Below, in pieces: positions 1-7,186 of a stretch of 64,000 nt of DNA (position 1 is the stretch's first letter; each line of letters starts with the position of its first letter). The position numbers and the translations under genes are program-made. The DNA is taken from the NCBI GenBank assembly GCA_963842335.1, contig CAWJGF010000028.1, forward strand, positions 124,001-188,000, given 5' to 3'. The stretch comes from PALSA-600 sp963842335 (GTDB lineage Bacteria > Actinomycetota > Thermoleophilia > Gaiellales > Gaiellaceae). The notes beneath the pieces were generated by a model. That model saw only the letters and a list, made by a program, of their open reading frames with translations, searched no databases and was not told the DNA's origin.

Positions 1-95
1 GGCGGGGGTTTGGCCAGTGCCGGAGCCGTTTCACCACCAAGAAGAGCAAGCGCTGCGATCAGCGCGGGCCAGGGCAGAAGGTAGCGGCCCCTCAT
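1..95 (-). CDS. N-terminus of an exported protein (partial)
   Basis: The reverse strand from 95 opens with ATG and encodes about 31 residues that run off the left edge. They read as a Sec signal peptide: MRGRYLLP, then a hydrophobic core (ALIAALALLGG) and an ALA-type cleavage site before a Pro-rich mature start. A GGAGG sequence lies almost directly against the ATG, closer than usual for a ribosome binding site. Only the signal peptide is visible, so the mature function is unknown. The call rests on the signal-peptide pattern alone. Confidence 0.5.
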   Translation of the reverse strand, partial: MRGRYLLPWPALIAALALLGGETAPALAKPP

Positions 96-194
96 TCCTC
101 CACAATAGGCGAGATTAGGGCAGTTTACGACACCCTTTTGGGCAAGAATCTTACTCGACTGAAGCTCAGACCACCCCTGAGTTGACGGTCAGCC

Positions 195-422
195 TCACCT
201 GCGCTGCGGTGCCCGCCACTCGTCCTCGGTCCTCAGTTCCCCCCGCTTGCGCGCTGCGACGACGCACTCCATGTGCGCATGCCGGCGTTTCGACACGTCG
301 CCCTCTGGCGCGATCAGGGCGTGGGCGCTCATGGCGTGCAGCATCCCGTCGCAGAGCGGGCAGACGTAGCTCGTCGCCTTCTGACTCTGGGCGGGGCGCA
401 TCGCCCACCACCGTGCCTCCAT
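195..422 (-). CDS. small Cys-rich protein with CPLC and HMEC motifs
   Basis: The product is 75 residues. The core has a CPLC knuckle near residue 22 and a second HxxC (HMEC) about 33 residues later, suggesting a small zinc-ribbon-like protein; charged residues dominate the C-terminus. I chose ATG at 422 because the reverse strand carries TACAGT at 434-429, six bases before it, a -10 box fitting a leaderless start, and because the upstream in-frame extension looks non-coding. The gene is divergent from corA. I recall similar short proteins from other actinobacteria but cannot name a function. Confidence 0.7.
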   Translation of the reverse strand: MEARWWAMRPAQSQKATSYVCPLCDGMLHAMSAHALIAPEGDVSKRRHAHMECVVAARKRGELRTEDEWRAPQRR

Positions 423-428
423 CCGCCG

Positions 429-472
429 ACTGTATCCGCGCCCGCTGATCGGGCGGGAAACCCGGGTAGAAT
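429..472. promoter_or_regulatory. divergent -10 boxes between the Cys-rich gene and corA
   Basis: On the reverse strand TACAGT (434-429) lies six bases from ATG 422. On the forward strand TAGAAT (467-472) lies seven bases from an ATG at 480. That ATG is out of frame with corA and would give a 40-codon peptide ending at 602, so it could be a leader ORF, or TAGAAT may simply drive corA. Seen by eye only. Confidence 0.4.
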
Positions 473-519
473 GGCGAACATGTCCGTGATGCCTGTCCTC
501 GAGGATCCGTTCAGTACCG

Positions 520-1509
520 ATGCCGAGCTTGCCTCGCATCCGGCGCAGCCGCGCACGCGATCTGGCCGTCGCTCCGTCGGCGCCGCAGTCTCCGCCCGCT
601 GAGCTCAGCGCAGCCGGCCTCACCTGGATTCATCTCGACGCCCCGTCGCTGACGCACGCCCAGGAGCTCGCGGACCGCTTCGGCTGGCACCCGCTGGACG
701 TCGAGGACGTGATGTCCAAGCGCCAGCGCCCGAAGATCGACGACTACGCGGACGAGGGATACCTCTTCGGCGTCCTCCATTTTCCGATCTACGACCGGGC
801 GAGCCGCCGGCTGAACGCGGCCGAGCTCGACGTCTTCGTCGGTCCCAACTACCTGGTCACGTTGCCGAGCGTCGAGCTGTTGCCCGTTTCCCGCCTTTTC
901 CGCCGCTGCGAGGACGACGAGCAGTTCCGAGAGCAGCTGCTCTCGAAGGGCTCGGGCCGGTTGCTCTACGAGGTGCTGGACGACCTCTTCGACTACTGCT
1001 TCCCGATTCTCGACAAGATCGGGCACAAGCTGGACGCGCTCGAGGACGACGTGTTCGAGGGACGCTCCGAGGAGGTCGTTCGCGACATCTCGAACGTCAA
1101 GCAGGAGATCATCAGCTATCGCAAGATCATCAAGCCCGAGCGCTCGACGCTGCGGGTGCTCGAACGTCATGTCGAGCGATTCCTGCCCGAGGAGCTCGAC
1201 CTCTACTTCGACGACATCGTGGACGCGGCCGAGCGCATCTGGGACATCCTCGACAACTACAAGGAGGTTGTCGAGGCGCTGGAGTCGACGAACGAATCGG
1301 TGATCTCACACCGTCAGAACGACGTTCTGCGCATCCTGACGGTCTTCTCGGTCGTGCTGCTGCCGTTGACGCTCATCACCGGCTTCTTCGGGATGAACGT
1401 GAAGTTCCCGGGCTTCGACACGGTGTGGGCGTTCTGGGTGATCTTCGCCGGCATGGCCGTGTCGTTGATCAGCCTGCTTGCCTTTTTCCGCTTCAAGCGC
1501 TGGCTCTAG
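520..1509 (+). CDS. corA: CorA family magnesium/cobalt transporter
   Basis: The protein is 329 residues: a cytoplasmic alpha/beta N-domain (from about residue 30, with the LTWIHLDAP strand), a long acidic helical stalk (residues 130-260) and two C-terminal transmembrane helices at about 270-292 and 302-322. The signature GMN tripeptide (FGMNVKFPG) sits between the helices where the family pore entrance lies. CorA forms a pentameric divalent cation channel in the inner membrane. The C-terminus ends in basic FKRWL as usual. The start is uncertain: the first ~30 residues are low-complexity and no good ribosome site is visible, so translation may begin a little downstream. Its stop overlaps the convergent gene's stop in CTAG at 1506-1509. 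Confidence 0.93.
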   Translation: MPSLPRIRRSRARDLAVAPSAPQSPPAELSAAGLTWIHLDAPSLTHAQELADRFGWHPLDVEDVMSKRQRPKIDDYADEGYLFGVLHFPIYDRASRRLNAAELDVFVGPNYLVTLPSVELLPVSRLFRRCEDDEQFREQLLSKGSGRLLYEVLDDLFDYCFPILDKIGHKLDALEDDVFEGRSEEVVRDISNVKQEIISYRKIIKPERSTLRVLERHVERFLPEELDLYFDDIVDAAERIWDILDNYKEVVEALESTNESVISHRQNDVLRILTVFSVVLLPLTLITGFFGMNVKFPGFDTVWAFWVIFAGMAVSLISLLAFFRFKRWL

Positions 1510-2399
1510 GAGCTCGCACGGCGGGCTGCAAGTGTCGACCTCACCGCGTCGTCGAACGAGGTCCGGGGCTCGCGCACCTTCTCCCAGATCCGATCGTCGC
1601 GTGCGACAGTCGGGAATCTGAGGCCCTCCACGAGCGGTTGCGCGACAGCTGCGTTGACCGGGGTCACGAGTTGCAGCCAGAGCGAGGAGAGATGCGGCGT
1701 GAGGAGCGGCACCTCGATCAGGAGCGGCTGCTTGCCGCGGATTACCGCGGTCCGTTCCATCATCGCGCGGTAGGTCATCACTTCGGGACCGCCGAGGTCA
1801 TAGGACTCGCCGAACGTCACCGGGTCGTCGCAAACCGCCACGAGGGCCCGCACGACATCGGCGAGCGCCACCGGTTGCGTCTCGACCGAGACCCAACGCG
1901 GACAGATCATCACCGGGAGACGAACAACGAGGGCAAGGATGGTCTCGAACGCGGCACTGCCGTCGCCGACAATCATCGCCGCGCCGAGCACGGTCACCGG
2001 AACGGCTCCCTCACCGAGAACCCGCGCGGTCTCTGCCCGGCTCCGAAGGTGCGGCGACAGGTTCTCGCCGTCCCCGCCGATCCCGCCGAGGTAGACCACC
2101 TGCCGCGCGCCGGCCGCCGCCGCGCCCGCGGCGACCGCATGGGCAGCGAGGCGGTCGCGCTCCTCGAAGTCGTCGCGCCCGAGCGAGTGCACGAGGTGGT
2201 AGACGACGTCAGTCCCGGCGAGCGCGGCGACCATCGCCGCGGCATCCCCGGCATCCGCGGCGACGGGCTCGATCCGGTCATCGGTCTGCGCCCGCGGGCT
2301 CCGCGAAACCGCGACGACCTCGTGCCCGGCCTCGGCCAGCGCGACGACGAGCGGACGGCCGATCGTCCCGGTCGCACCGACGACAGCGACCCGGCTCAA
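1506..2399 (-). CDS. NAD(P)-binding Rossmann protein (atypical SDR, NmrA/epimerase-like)
   Basis: A 297-residue protein beginning at TTG 2399. It opens with the dinucleotide-binding loop VGATGTIG (GxxGxxG type) and continues with typical atypical-SDR features: HEVVAVSR after beta-2, DAGDAAAM, and a YHLVHSLG segment. It lacks a clear YxxxK active site, so it resembles NmrA-like or NAD(P)H-binding family proteins rather than a classical dehydrogenase. Substrate unknown. The TTG start overlaps the upstream gene's TGA (TTGA), implying translational coupling. An upstream extension in this frame exists but overlaps the neighbouring gene and looks like shadow sequence. Confidence 0.85.
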   Translation of the reverse strand: MSRVAVVGATGTIGRPLVVALAEAGHEVVAVSRSPRAQTDDRIEPVAADAGDAAAMVAALAGTDVVYHLVHSLGRDDFEERDRLAAHAVAAGAAAAGARQVVYLGGIGGDGENLSPHLRSRAETARVLGEGAVPVTVLGAAMIVGDGSAAFETILALVVRLPVMICPRWVSVETQPVALADVVRALVAVCDDPVTFGESYDLGGPEVMTYRAMMERTAVIRGKQPLLIEVPLLTPHLSSLWLQLVTPVNAAVAQPLVEGLRFPTVARDDRIWEKVREPRTSFDDAVRSTLAARRASS

Positions 2400-2806
2400 C
2401 GTGCCGACCGTGCGGCGAGCACGACATAACGGCGGCCGACGAGGTCGTGCAGCCACATCTCGAGCCGCCAGAGCGGCCCTTTCAGCAGGGGAGCGAACTT
2501 CTCGACCTCGACGACCACCTCCCCGCCCGCCGCCAGCCAGCGCAGCGCCCCGTACGGCTGGCGCGAGAAGACCCCGCCGACGATCGGTCGGCGTCCATCC
2601 CGTAACGGGGCGAAGCGCAGCAACACCGGCCCGACGCCGAGGATCCGGATGCTGTCGCGCCGGAAGCGAACCAGCCCGAACGTCGAAGCGCGGAGCGCAC
2701 GCCAGTAGAACGCCTCTAGTGCTTCCGCGGTGAACGCCCCGCGCGCTGGTCCTCGCTGGACGATGTCGAAGGTGCCGTCGGGTCGCCGCGTGACTGCGGT
2801 TTGCAT
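2396..2806 (-). CDS. conserved hypothetical protein, coupled to the Rossmann gene
   Basis: A soluble 136-residue protein starting MQTAVTRR. I recognise no domain. It has a Phe/Arg-rich middle (EAFYWRALRAS, RFRRDSIRIL) and a basic C-terminus. The start at 2806 is supported by TAGGCT at 2820-2815, eight bases upstream, fitting a leaderless transcript. The TGA overlaps the TTG of the NAD(P)-binding gene, so the two form an operon, suggesting related roles. It could be a small lipid- or ligand-binding fold, but nothing in the sequence proves this. Confidence 0.72.
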   Translation of the reverse strand: MQTAVTRRPDGTFDIVQRGPARGAFTAEALEAFYWRALRASTFGLVRFRRDSIRILGVGPVLLRFAPLRDGRRPIVGGVFSRQPYGALRWLAAGGEVVVEVEKFAPLLKGPLWRLEMWLHDLVGRRYVVLAARSAR

Positions 2807-2907
2807 CGCCGCGCAGCCTAGTTGCGCCCGGCAGGCGTCCGAGCGTCCCATTCGAAAGGTTCACCCTCATCGACCTGACCGAGAAGAGCTTGCCGGCCCA
2901 GCGGAGT

Positions 2908-2913
2908 TACGCT
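2908..2913 (+). promoter_or_regulatory. -10 box TACGCT for a leaderless HIT gene
   Basis: TACGCT lies seven bases before ATG 2921, and no Shine-Dalgarno sequence is present. The spacing matches transcription starting at the A of ATG. Confidence 0.5.
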
Positions 2914-2920
2914 TCACCCG

Positions 2921-3394
2921 ATGCCGAAGCCGTTGTGGGCGCCGTGGCGCCTCGAGTACGTGCAACAAACCGACGAGCTCGACCGTTGCATCTTCTGCGA
3001 TCCGGAGTCGGAACTGCTCGTCCATGACGGGCCGCTCGGGATCGTCGTGCTGAACAAGTTCCCGTATTCATCCGGGCATCTGCTCGTCGCCCCGAAGCGG
3101 CACGTTGGTGACTTCGGCGCGCTCTCGGACGACGAAGCCCTCGCGGTGCACCGCCTCGGAGCGCGCGGCGTCGAGGCGCTACGCGGCGAGTACGCCCCGC
3201 ACGGTCACAACCTCGGGTGGAATCTCGGTCGCGCCGCCGGCGCAGGGATCGAGGAGCACGTCCACCTGCATGTGGTTCCGCGGTGGAACGGTGACACGAG
3301 CTTCATGCCTGTGCTCGGCGACGTCAAGGTGCTGCCAGAGGCACTTGAGCGCACGGCCGGACGCCTACGCCCCTACTTCGCTGCAACCGCGTAA
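2921..3394 (+). CDS. HIT family nucleotide phosphorylase/hydrolase
   Basis: A 157-residue HIT-fold protein. It has the CIFC pair near residue 25 (a common zinc site in the Ap4A phosphorylase-like branch), a central LVAPKRHV segment and the catalytic histidine triad EHVHLHVVPRW near residue 107. The middle His is the nucleophile in this superfamily. The length and the N-terminal PLWAPWRLEYV match the actinobacterial HIT proteins annotated as AP-4-A phosphorylases, which degrade diadenosine polyphosphates. It appears to be leaderless. Its TAA abuts the stop of the convergent cytochrome b gene. Confidence 0.9.
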   Translation: MPKPLWAPWRLEYVQQTDELDRCIFCDPESELLVHDGPLGIVVLNKFPYSSGHLLVAPKRHVGDFGALSDDEALAVHRLGARGVEALRGEYAPHGHNLGWNLGRAAGAGIEEHVHLHVVPRWNGDTSFMPVLGDVKVLPEALERTAGRLRPYFAATA

Positions 3395-4018
3395 CTAGAC
3401 CTTCCGCGCCTTTTCGGCCCACTTGCGGTGGTGCTTCAGCGCCCACTCCTCATCGACCCAGCCTCGTGTGATCCCGCTGAGCGCATGCCGCGTCTTCGGA
3501 TAAATCAGCGACAGGTAGAGGTGCCCCACGAAGAGGAAGAACGAGACATACATCAACCAGTCGTGCACGAGCAGCGCGTTCGGCTCACGAAAGCGTGTGT
3601 TGCGCTCGCCGTACCAGAGGAAGAAACCCGTGAAGGCGAAGAGGAGCGCGAACGCTGCGGTGACGATGGCGTTCAGCTTCTGCCCCGCGTTGAGCCTGCC
3701 CTGGGGCGCACCTCGGCGCCGCCGTAGCCACGCACGATCGTCCGCGTCGAAGCGATCGATCTCACGCGCCGTGCGGCGAAGCGCGCCGCGGTCACCGAAC
3801 AGAAAGATCAGGGCGAGCGCGACGGCCCAGCCGACGGCGGTCCAGATGTGGATCCCTTTCAGCAGCGGTCGCCGGCTGACGAGCTCCGAGAGGCTCGGGA
3901 GATAGAGGCAGAGACCCGTTCCGAGGAGGATCAGGAAGGCGGTGGCGTGCACCCAGTGCACGGCGCGCTCCGTCCGGCCGAACCGCGGCAGGCGACGGCG
4001 TTCAGGAGTGATAGCCAT
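3395..4018 (-). CDS. b-type cytochrome membrane subunit (cytochrome b561/FDH-gamma-like)
   Basis: The 207-residue protein has four predicted membrane helices with histidines placed for b-heme ligation: AVHWVHA in helix 1, GIHIWTAV in helix 2, VHDWLMY and VGHLYLSL in the last helices. This matches the cytochrome b/b6 domain family that passes electrons between the quinone pool and a periplasmic partner. It overlaps the upstream molybdoenzyme gene by 17 bases, so it is almost certainly that enzyme's membrane anchor and redox partner, analogous to MsrQ with MsrP, although it is of the FDH-gamma type rather than a true MsrQ. Confidence 0.85.
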   Translation of the reverse strand: MAITPERRRLPRFGRTERAVHWVHATAFLILLGTGLCLYLPSLSELVSRRPLLKGIHIWTAVGWAVALALIFLFGDRGALRRTAREIDRFDADDRAWLRRRRGAPQGRLNAGQKLNAIVTAAFALLFAFTGFFLWYGERNTRFREPNALLVHDWLMYVSFFLFVGHLYLSLIYPKTRHALSGITRGWVDEEWALKHHRKWAEKARKV

Positions 4019-4694
4019 TCGACCTCCCGACCCAGGCGTTCTGGTCGTAGCCCAGGTCTTCCCAGTAACCCGTCGGCTGATGATCGACGAGCTCCATTCG
4101 GGTCAACCACTTGACGCCCTTGTAGCCGTACATCTCGGGGATCACGACCCGGGCGGGAGAACCGTGGGGGCGCGAGAGCGGCTTGCCGTCGAGCTCGTAC
4201 GCGAGCATCACGTTCGGCAGGAGCGCCTGTTGGAGGGTCAGCGAGTCCTGATACGGATTCTCCATCGAGACGAAGCGGATCGCCTTCGCGCTCGGCGTCG
4301 GCCGTACGAGCGCGAGCAGGTCGGAGAACCGAACACCCGCCCAGTGCACCTTCGGTACCGACCAGCCCGTGACGCAATGGAAGTCGGTCACCTGCCGTGC
4401 GCGCGGGAGCGCGAGCAGCTGTGCGTAGGTGAGGCTCACCGGACGCTCGACGAGACCGTCGATCTCGAGCCGCCATTCGCGCTCGTCGAATAACGGCATC
4501 GACCCCGAGATGGTGTAGATCCGCCAGCCCCCGATCGGCAGCAGATTGCCGAGGAGCTGCGAGAACTGTGAGGTGAGCGGCGAGAAGATTGCGGCCGCAG
4601 GCCCGGCCCAGAGAAGCGACGAGGCCCCGCCGGCCAGCAGCCCGAGAAACGCTCGGCGGCCGTAGGGACGTGGTTCGTCGGGCAGATCGCTCAC
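4002..4694 (-). CDS. Tat-exported molybdopterin oxidoreductase (sulfite oxidase/MsrP-like)
   Basis: This 230-residue protein begins GTG at 4694 with a twin-arginine signal (RRAFLGLLAGG). The mature part is the sulfite-oxidase fold, with a predicted molybdenum-ligand cysteine in DFHCVTGWSVP and downstream RPHGSPARVVIPEMYGYKG and W(L)TRMELV segments of the oxidoreductase molybdopterin-binding domain. It should act outside the membrane as a one-molybdenum reductase or oxidase. The overlapping cytochrome b gene supplies its electrons. The substrate is not evident; methionine sulfoxide repair is the nearest analogy, not a proven role. Confidence 0.88.
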   Translation of the reverse strand: MSDLPDEPRPYGRRAFLGLLAGGASSLLWAGPAAAIFSPLTSQFSQLLGNLLPIGGWRIYTISGSMPLFDEREWRLEIDGLVERPVSLTYAQLLALPRARQVTDFHCVTGWSVPKVHWAGVRFSDLLALVRPTPSAKAIRFVSMENPYQDSLTLQQALLPNVMLAYELDGKPLSRPHGSPARVVIPEMYGYKGVKWLTRMELVDHQPTGYWEDLGYDQNAWVGRSNGYHS

Positions 4695-4736
4695 GTGTTG
4701 GTACAGACCGCCTTCATCACTGACACGTTACGCCCG

Positions 4737-4742
4737 TATGCT
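4737..4742 (+). promoter_or_regulatory. -10 box TATGCT for a leaderless RraA-like gene
   Basis: TATGCT is separated by eight bases from ATG 4751, with no ribosome binding site. Confidence 0.5.
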
Positions 4743-4750
4743 CGGGTCGG

Positions 4751-5221
4751 ATGTCGACCGCTGACCTACTCGATGCCTATGGCGAGCGCGCGGCGGTCTG
4801 CGAGACGGTGTTTCGCCAGTTCGGGGCCGTCCGATCGTTCACCGGCACGATCGCGACGGTGCGGTGCCACGAGGACAACGTCCTCGTCAGGCAGCGAGCG
4901 GGTGAGCCGGGCGACGGTCGCGTGCTCGTCGTCGATGGTGGCGGCTCCCTTCGCTGCGCGCTCGTCGGCGACAATATCGCGGCCCTCGCGCTTGCGAACG
5001 GGTGGGCCGGCCTTGTGCTCTACGGCTGCGTGCGCGACTCGGCGACGCTCGCCGGGGTTGCGCTCGGTGTGACAGCTCTCGGGACGCATCCGCGTGCGAG
5101 CGGAAAGCTCGGCGAGGGCGAGGTCGACATTCCTGTCACGTTCGGCGCGGTGACGTTCCGCCCCGGGGCGCGGGTCGCGAGCGACGACGACGGAGTCGTC
5201 GTCATCGACGCTGGCCACTAA
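4751..5221 (+). CDS. RraA-like protein (RNase E inhibitor / HMG-CHA aldolase family)
   Basis: A 156-residue protein matching the RraA/MenG-like fold end to end: STADLLDAYGE start, FGAVRSFTGTIATVRCHEDN, VVDGGGSLRCALVGDNIA, the GWAGLVLYGCVRDS loop and GVVVIDAGH end. Family members either bind RNase E-type nucleases or, with a bound divalent metal, cleave 4-hydroxy-4-methyl-2-oxoglutarate. The GCVRD motif is retained here, so aldolase activity is possible. Neighbours give no pathway. The ATG follows a TATGCT -10 box, so translation is probably leaderless. Confidence 0.92.
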   Translation: MSTADLLDAYGERAAVCETVFRQFGAVRSFTGTIATVRCHEDNVLVRQRAGEPGDGRVLVVDGGGSLRCALVGDNIAALALANGWAGLVLYGCVRDSATLAGVALGVTALGTHPRASGKLGEGEVDIPVTFGAVTFRPGARVASDDDGVVVIDAGH

Positions 5222-5224
5222 GTC

Positions 5225-5398
5225 CTAGTCGTCGACGCGGCGCGAGTGCGGAAACAGATCGACGACGTCGATGCACAGCAGGCGCAGAACCTCGAGCTCC
5301 TCGCTCGTCGGCTGCTCCTTCGCGAGCACCTTTTGCAAGACGCGGTTGGTCTCCGCGCTCTCGGCTGCGGTCGGTGGAACTTGCTGCCTCGCAGACAA
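5225..5398 (-). CDS. small acidic hypothetical protein (57 aa, TTG start)
   Basis: A short reverse-strand gene starting at TTG 5398, six bases after a clear GGGAG ribosome binding site. It encodes a 57-residue Glu/Leu-rich helix-forming protein: a Gln/Pro N-terminus, then RVLQKVLAKEQ, ELEVLRLLCIDVV and DLFPHSRRVDD at the end. Composition and ribosome site favour a real gene. No family recognised. It is convergent with the RraA-like gene, only three bases from its stop. Confidence 0.6.
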   Translation of the reverse strand: MSARQQVPPTAAESAETNRVLQKVLAKEQPTSEELEVLRLLCIDVVDLFPHSRRVDD

Positions 5399-5618
5399 TC
5401 GGATCTCCCTTTCCGACGGTGTCTGAGCCGATGTCGCGACGACTGCTCACCCGAAGCGACGAACGAATTCTACTCCTCTGGCCCGCAACCGTTCGAGGGA
5501 TTCTTGTGGCACGGCTGCGTGCGCTCCGTCAACGCGCGAGAGACGAGAACGGGGGACCTGCGACCTGGCGTTGCCGCAGCCGCAGGTCCCCATCATCCTG
5601 CTTCGAGCCGTTCAGGAC

Positions 5619-5741
5619 CTAGAGGGGACCGTCCCACATGCCTGTATGGCCACCGCGAGCGAGTGCGATGGACACCGCGATCGCGAAGATCGCGACCAGC
5701 ACGGATTTCCAGGTCTTGCGCGTGCGGTGTTCGTTTGTCAT
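5619..5741 (-). CDS. 40-residue single-span membrane protein
   Basis: ATG 5741 to TAG 5619 encodes 40 residues: a basic N-terminus (NEHRTRKTWK), one hydrophobic helix of about 16 residues (SVLVAIFAIAVSIALA) and a short tail ending GMWDGPL. The positive-inside pattern suggests a small membrane protein with its N-terminus in the cytoplasm. No ribosome site or -10 box stands out, which lowers confidence. Confidence 0.45.
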   Translation of the reverse strand: MTNEHRTRKTWKSVLVAIFAIAVSIALARGGHTGMWDGPL

Positions 5742-6174
5742 TCGCACACCGTGGCCGCTGCCGGCGCTCTTCGCCTGCCTCCGGCGGGGGATATTGCGGC
5801 CGCGATGATGCGAGTGACCGATAGGCGAATGATCGACGCGCGCTCCCTCCCGCCCGAGGAAGCGCGCGCGATTCCTGGTTCGCCCTCGTGCCGCCGGTGC
5901 TACCGCGCCAGCAGGCGGAAGAACAGCCCGCCCTTCTCGAACGCGCGAAGCTTACGCCGCAACTCAATTGCCTGCATGCCGCTCCTTCTGTTGCCGCTTG
6001 GTCGAGGATGGGCGTCGGGGGGCCCTGCCGCATTGGGCCCCCCGAGTCGCATCGCCCACTCGTCACTGTGATCGAACGCGGGCGCTTGACCTAGTACCCG
6101 ATGGGTGGTTCACCGCCCTGGTTGATCGGCTCGCGCGCGCTGTGGCGGCCGGGCGAACGCGTAGCGTTCGCAGC
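5742..6174. other. gene-poor stretch with a strong hairpin
   Basis: No reading frame here looks coding on either strand. A 10-bp perfect stem with a 9-base loop lies at 6016-6044 (G/C only), possibly a terminator or structured RNA. The rest holds nothing I can support. Confidence 0.4.
6162..6167 (+). promoter_or_regulatory. -10 box TAGCGT for a small membrane protein
   Basis: TAGCGT lies seven bases before ATG 6175, with no Shine-Dalgarno sequence. Confidence 0.45.
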
Positions 6175-6339
6175 ATGGGACGCTCTGTCATCGGTGTCTG
6201 TGCCGGGTTCGGGCTCTTCATCGGCGGGTACGTCCCGGAGCTCTGGGGATCGTCGGCGTTTTCGCTCACCTCGCTCCTGTTCAGCGTGTTCGGTGGCATC
6301 GCCGGTATCTGGCTCGGCGTGCGGCTGACCGACTACTGA
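6175..6339 (+). CDS. 54-residue two-helix membrane protein
   Basis: The product has two hydrophobic spans (residues 5-20 GVCAGFGLFIGGYV and 29-50 FSLTSLLFSVFGGIAGIWLGV) joined by a short PELWG turn, and ends RLTDY. The Gly-rich helices resemble small conserved inner-membrane proteins with no assigned function. The start is set by the TAGCGT -10 box seven bases upstream. Longer upstream forms are Arg-rich and look like shadow sequence. Confidence 0.65.
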   Translation: MGRSVIGVCAGFGLFIGGYVPELWGSSAFSLTSLLFSVFGGIAGIWLGVRLTDY

Positions 6340-6360
6340 CCGCCTTCGGCAGTTCGGGCT

Positions 6361-6543
6361 CTACGAGACCCAGCGCAGGGCGACGTAGACGAGCACCACG
6401 ATCCAGCACAGCTGGGCGGCGGCCGTCACGATCCCGAGCCCGATCCAACCCAGCCGTGCTGCGGCGGACCGCCCGCCGACGTGCTCGTCGGCAACCGGCG
6501 CCGCGTGGACCTCCGCCCGCTCGAAGACGTTCACCGCACCCAC
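6361..6543 (-). CDS. 60-residue single-pass membrane protein
   Basis: GTG at 6543 is preceded by GAGGGAG at a five-base spacing, a good ribosome site that decides against the in-frame GTG at 6561. The protein has a short polar N-terminus (NVFERAEVHAA) and one C-terminal helix (GWIGLGIVTAAAQLCWIVVLVYVAL). Function unknown. It is convergent with the preceding 54-residue membrane protein. Confidence 0.55.
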   Translation of the reverse strand: MGAVNVFERAEVHAAPVADEHVGGRSAAARLGWIGLGIVTAAAQLCWIVVLVYVALRWVS

Positions 6544-6817
6544 TCGTTCTCCCTCGTGCACAGACAGCCGTGGTCGTTTTCGCGCCTGGGGTCACCGCAA
6601 CCCAGCGCGGCGAAACCTCGCTTGGTTAGTGGACCCGTCTGCCTCCGCGTCTCTGCGATACGAGACGGGCCCACTAGACGGCGCCGCAGCCACGAGCGCA
6701 CTCGGCGCACACTGGACACAACCGAGCACAAGGTTCCCTCGTCATCCCACCTCACCATGTGCGCGGCGGCCGTCCGTGTCTACTGGGCTTTCGTCCTAAC
6801 TCGAACGGGTGATGCGG

Positions 6818-7033
6818 TCAGCGATTCGCTTCGGCGGTGAGTCGTTCGACGATCTCGACGATCCATGCCGCTGTCGGCTTCTCGCCTGTCACCTGTCCGA
6901 GCGCGTCCGCCAGGCCGCGGCGCTCGTACCCACCTGGATCGACCCGCCAGCGGCTGCGCAGGGAGTCGTGCTCAACGGTCAAAACGTCGCCGCGCGCAGT
7001 CCGTACCGTCCATGTTGGTCGCAGTTCACGCAT
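6818..7033 (-). CDS. small soluble hypothetical protein
   Basis: A 71-residue protein starting MRELRPTWTVRT, with a beta-rich N-terminal half (VLTVEHDSLRSRWRVDPGGYERR) and a helical end (AAWIVEIVERLTAEANR). No family recognised. The start at 7033 fits a TACGTT -10 box at 7046-7041, seven bases upstream, and avoids the longer form that would run into the repeat at 7071. Confidence 0.6.
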   Translation of the reverse strand: MRELRPTWTVRTARGDVLTVEHDSLRSRWRVDPGGYERRGLADALGQVTGEKPTAAWIVEIVERLTAEANR

Positions 7034-7070
7034 GCGTTCCAACGTAGCGTCTGAGCGATCGACACGCGTG

Positions 7071-7186
7071 CCGAAAGGCGCCTCCCCAGACGCCCTCCGA
7101 CCGCACAAGACACGTCAGATCGCCCCCCATAGGCGCTTCACAACGTGTGGCCGATTCAACGACGCTTTGGCCACTGCAATTCCGGA
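7071..7186. repeat. dispersed 116-bp repeat, copy A
   Basis: This segment matches 13020-13134 at roughly 80-90% identity by eye, with one or two single-base indels. Both copies contain an ACACGT...ACGTGT inverted pair (A: 7110-7115 to 7143-7148) enclosing a smaller CGCC/GGCG stem. The other copy lies about 6 kb away inside the tRNA-Gly island. It has no coding capacity. Confidence 0.7.

Noticed and set aside
480..602. Leaderless ATG at 480 as an alternative corA start
   Set aside because: It is out of frame with corA and ends at 602; a leader peptide is possible but not supported beyond the TAGAAT box.
7071..7186. Repeat copies as integron attC sites
   Set aside because: The inverted arms do not carry the GTTRRRY/RYYYAAC ends expected of attC, and no integron integrase is in the window.
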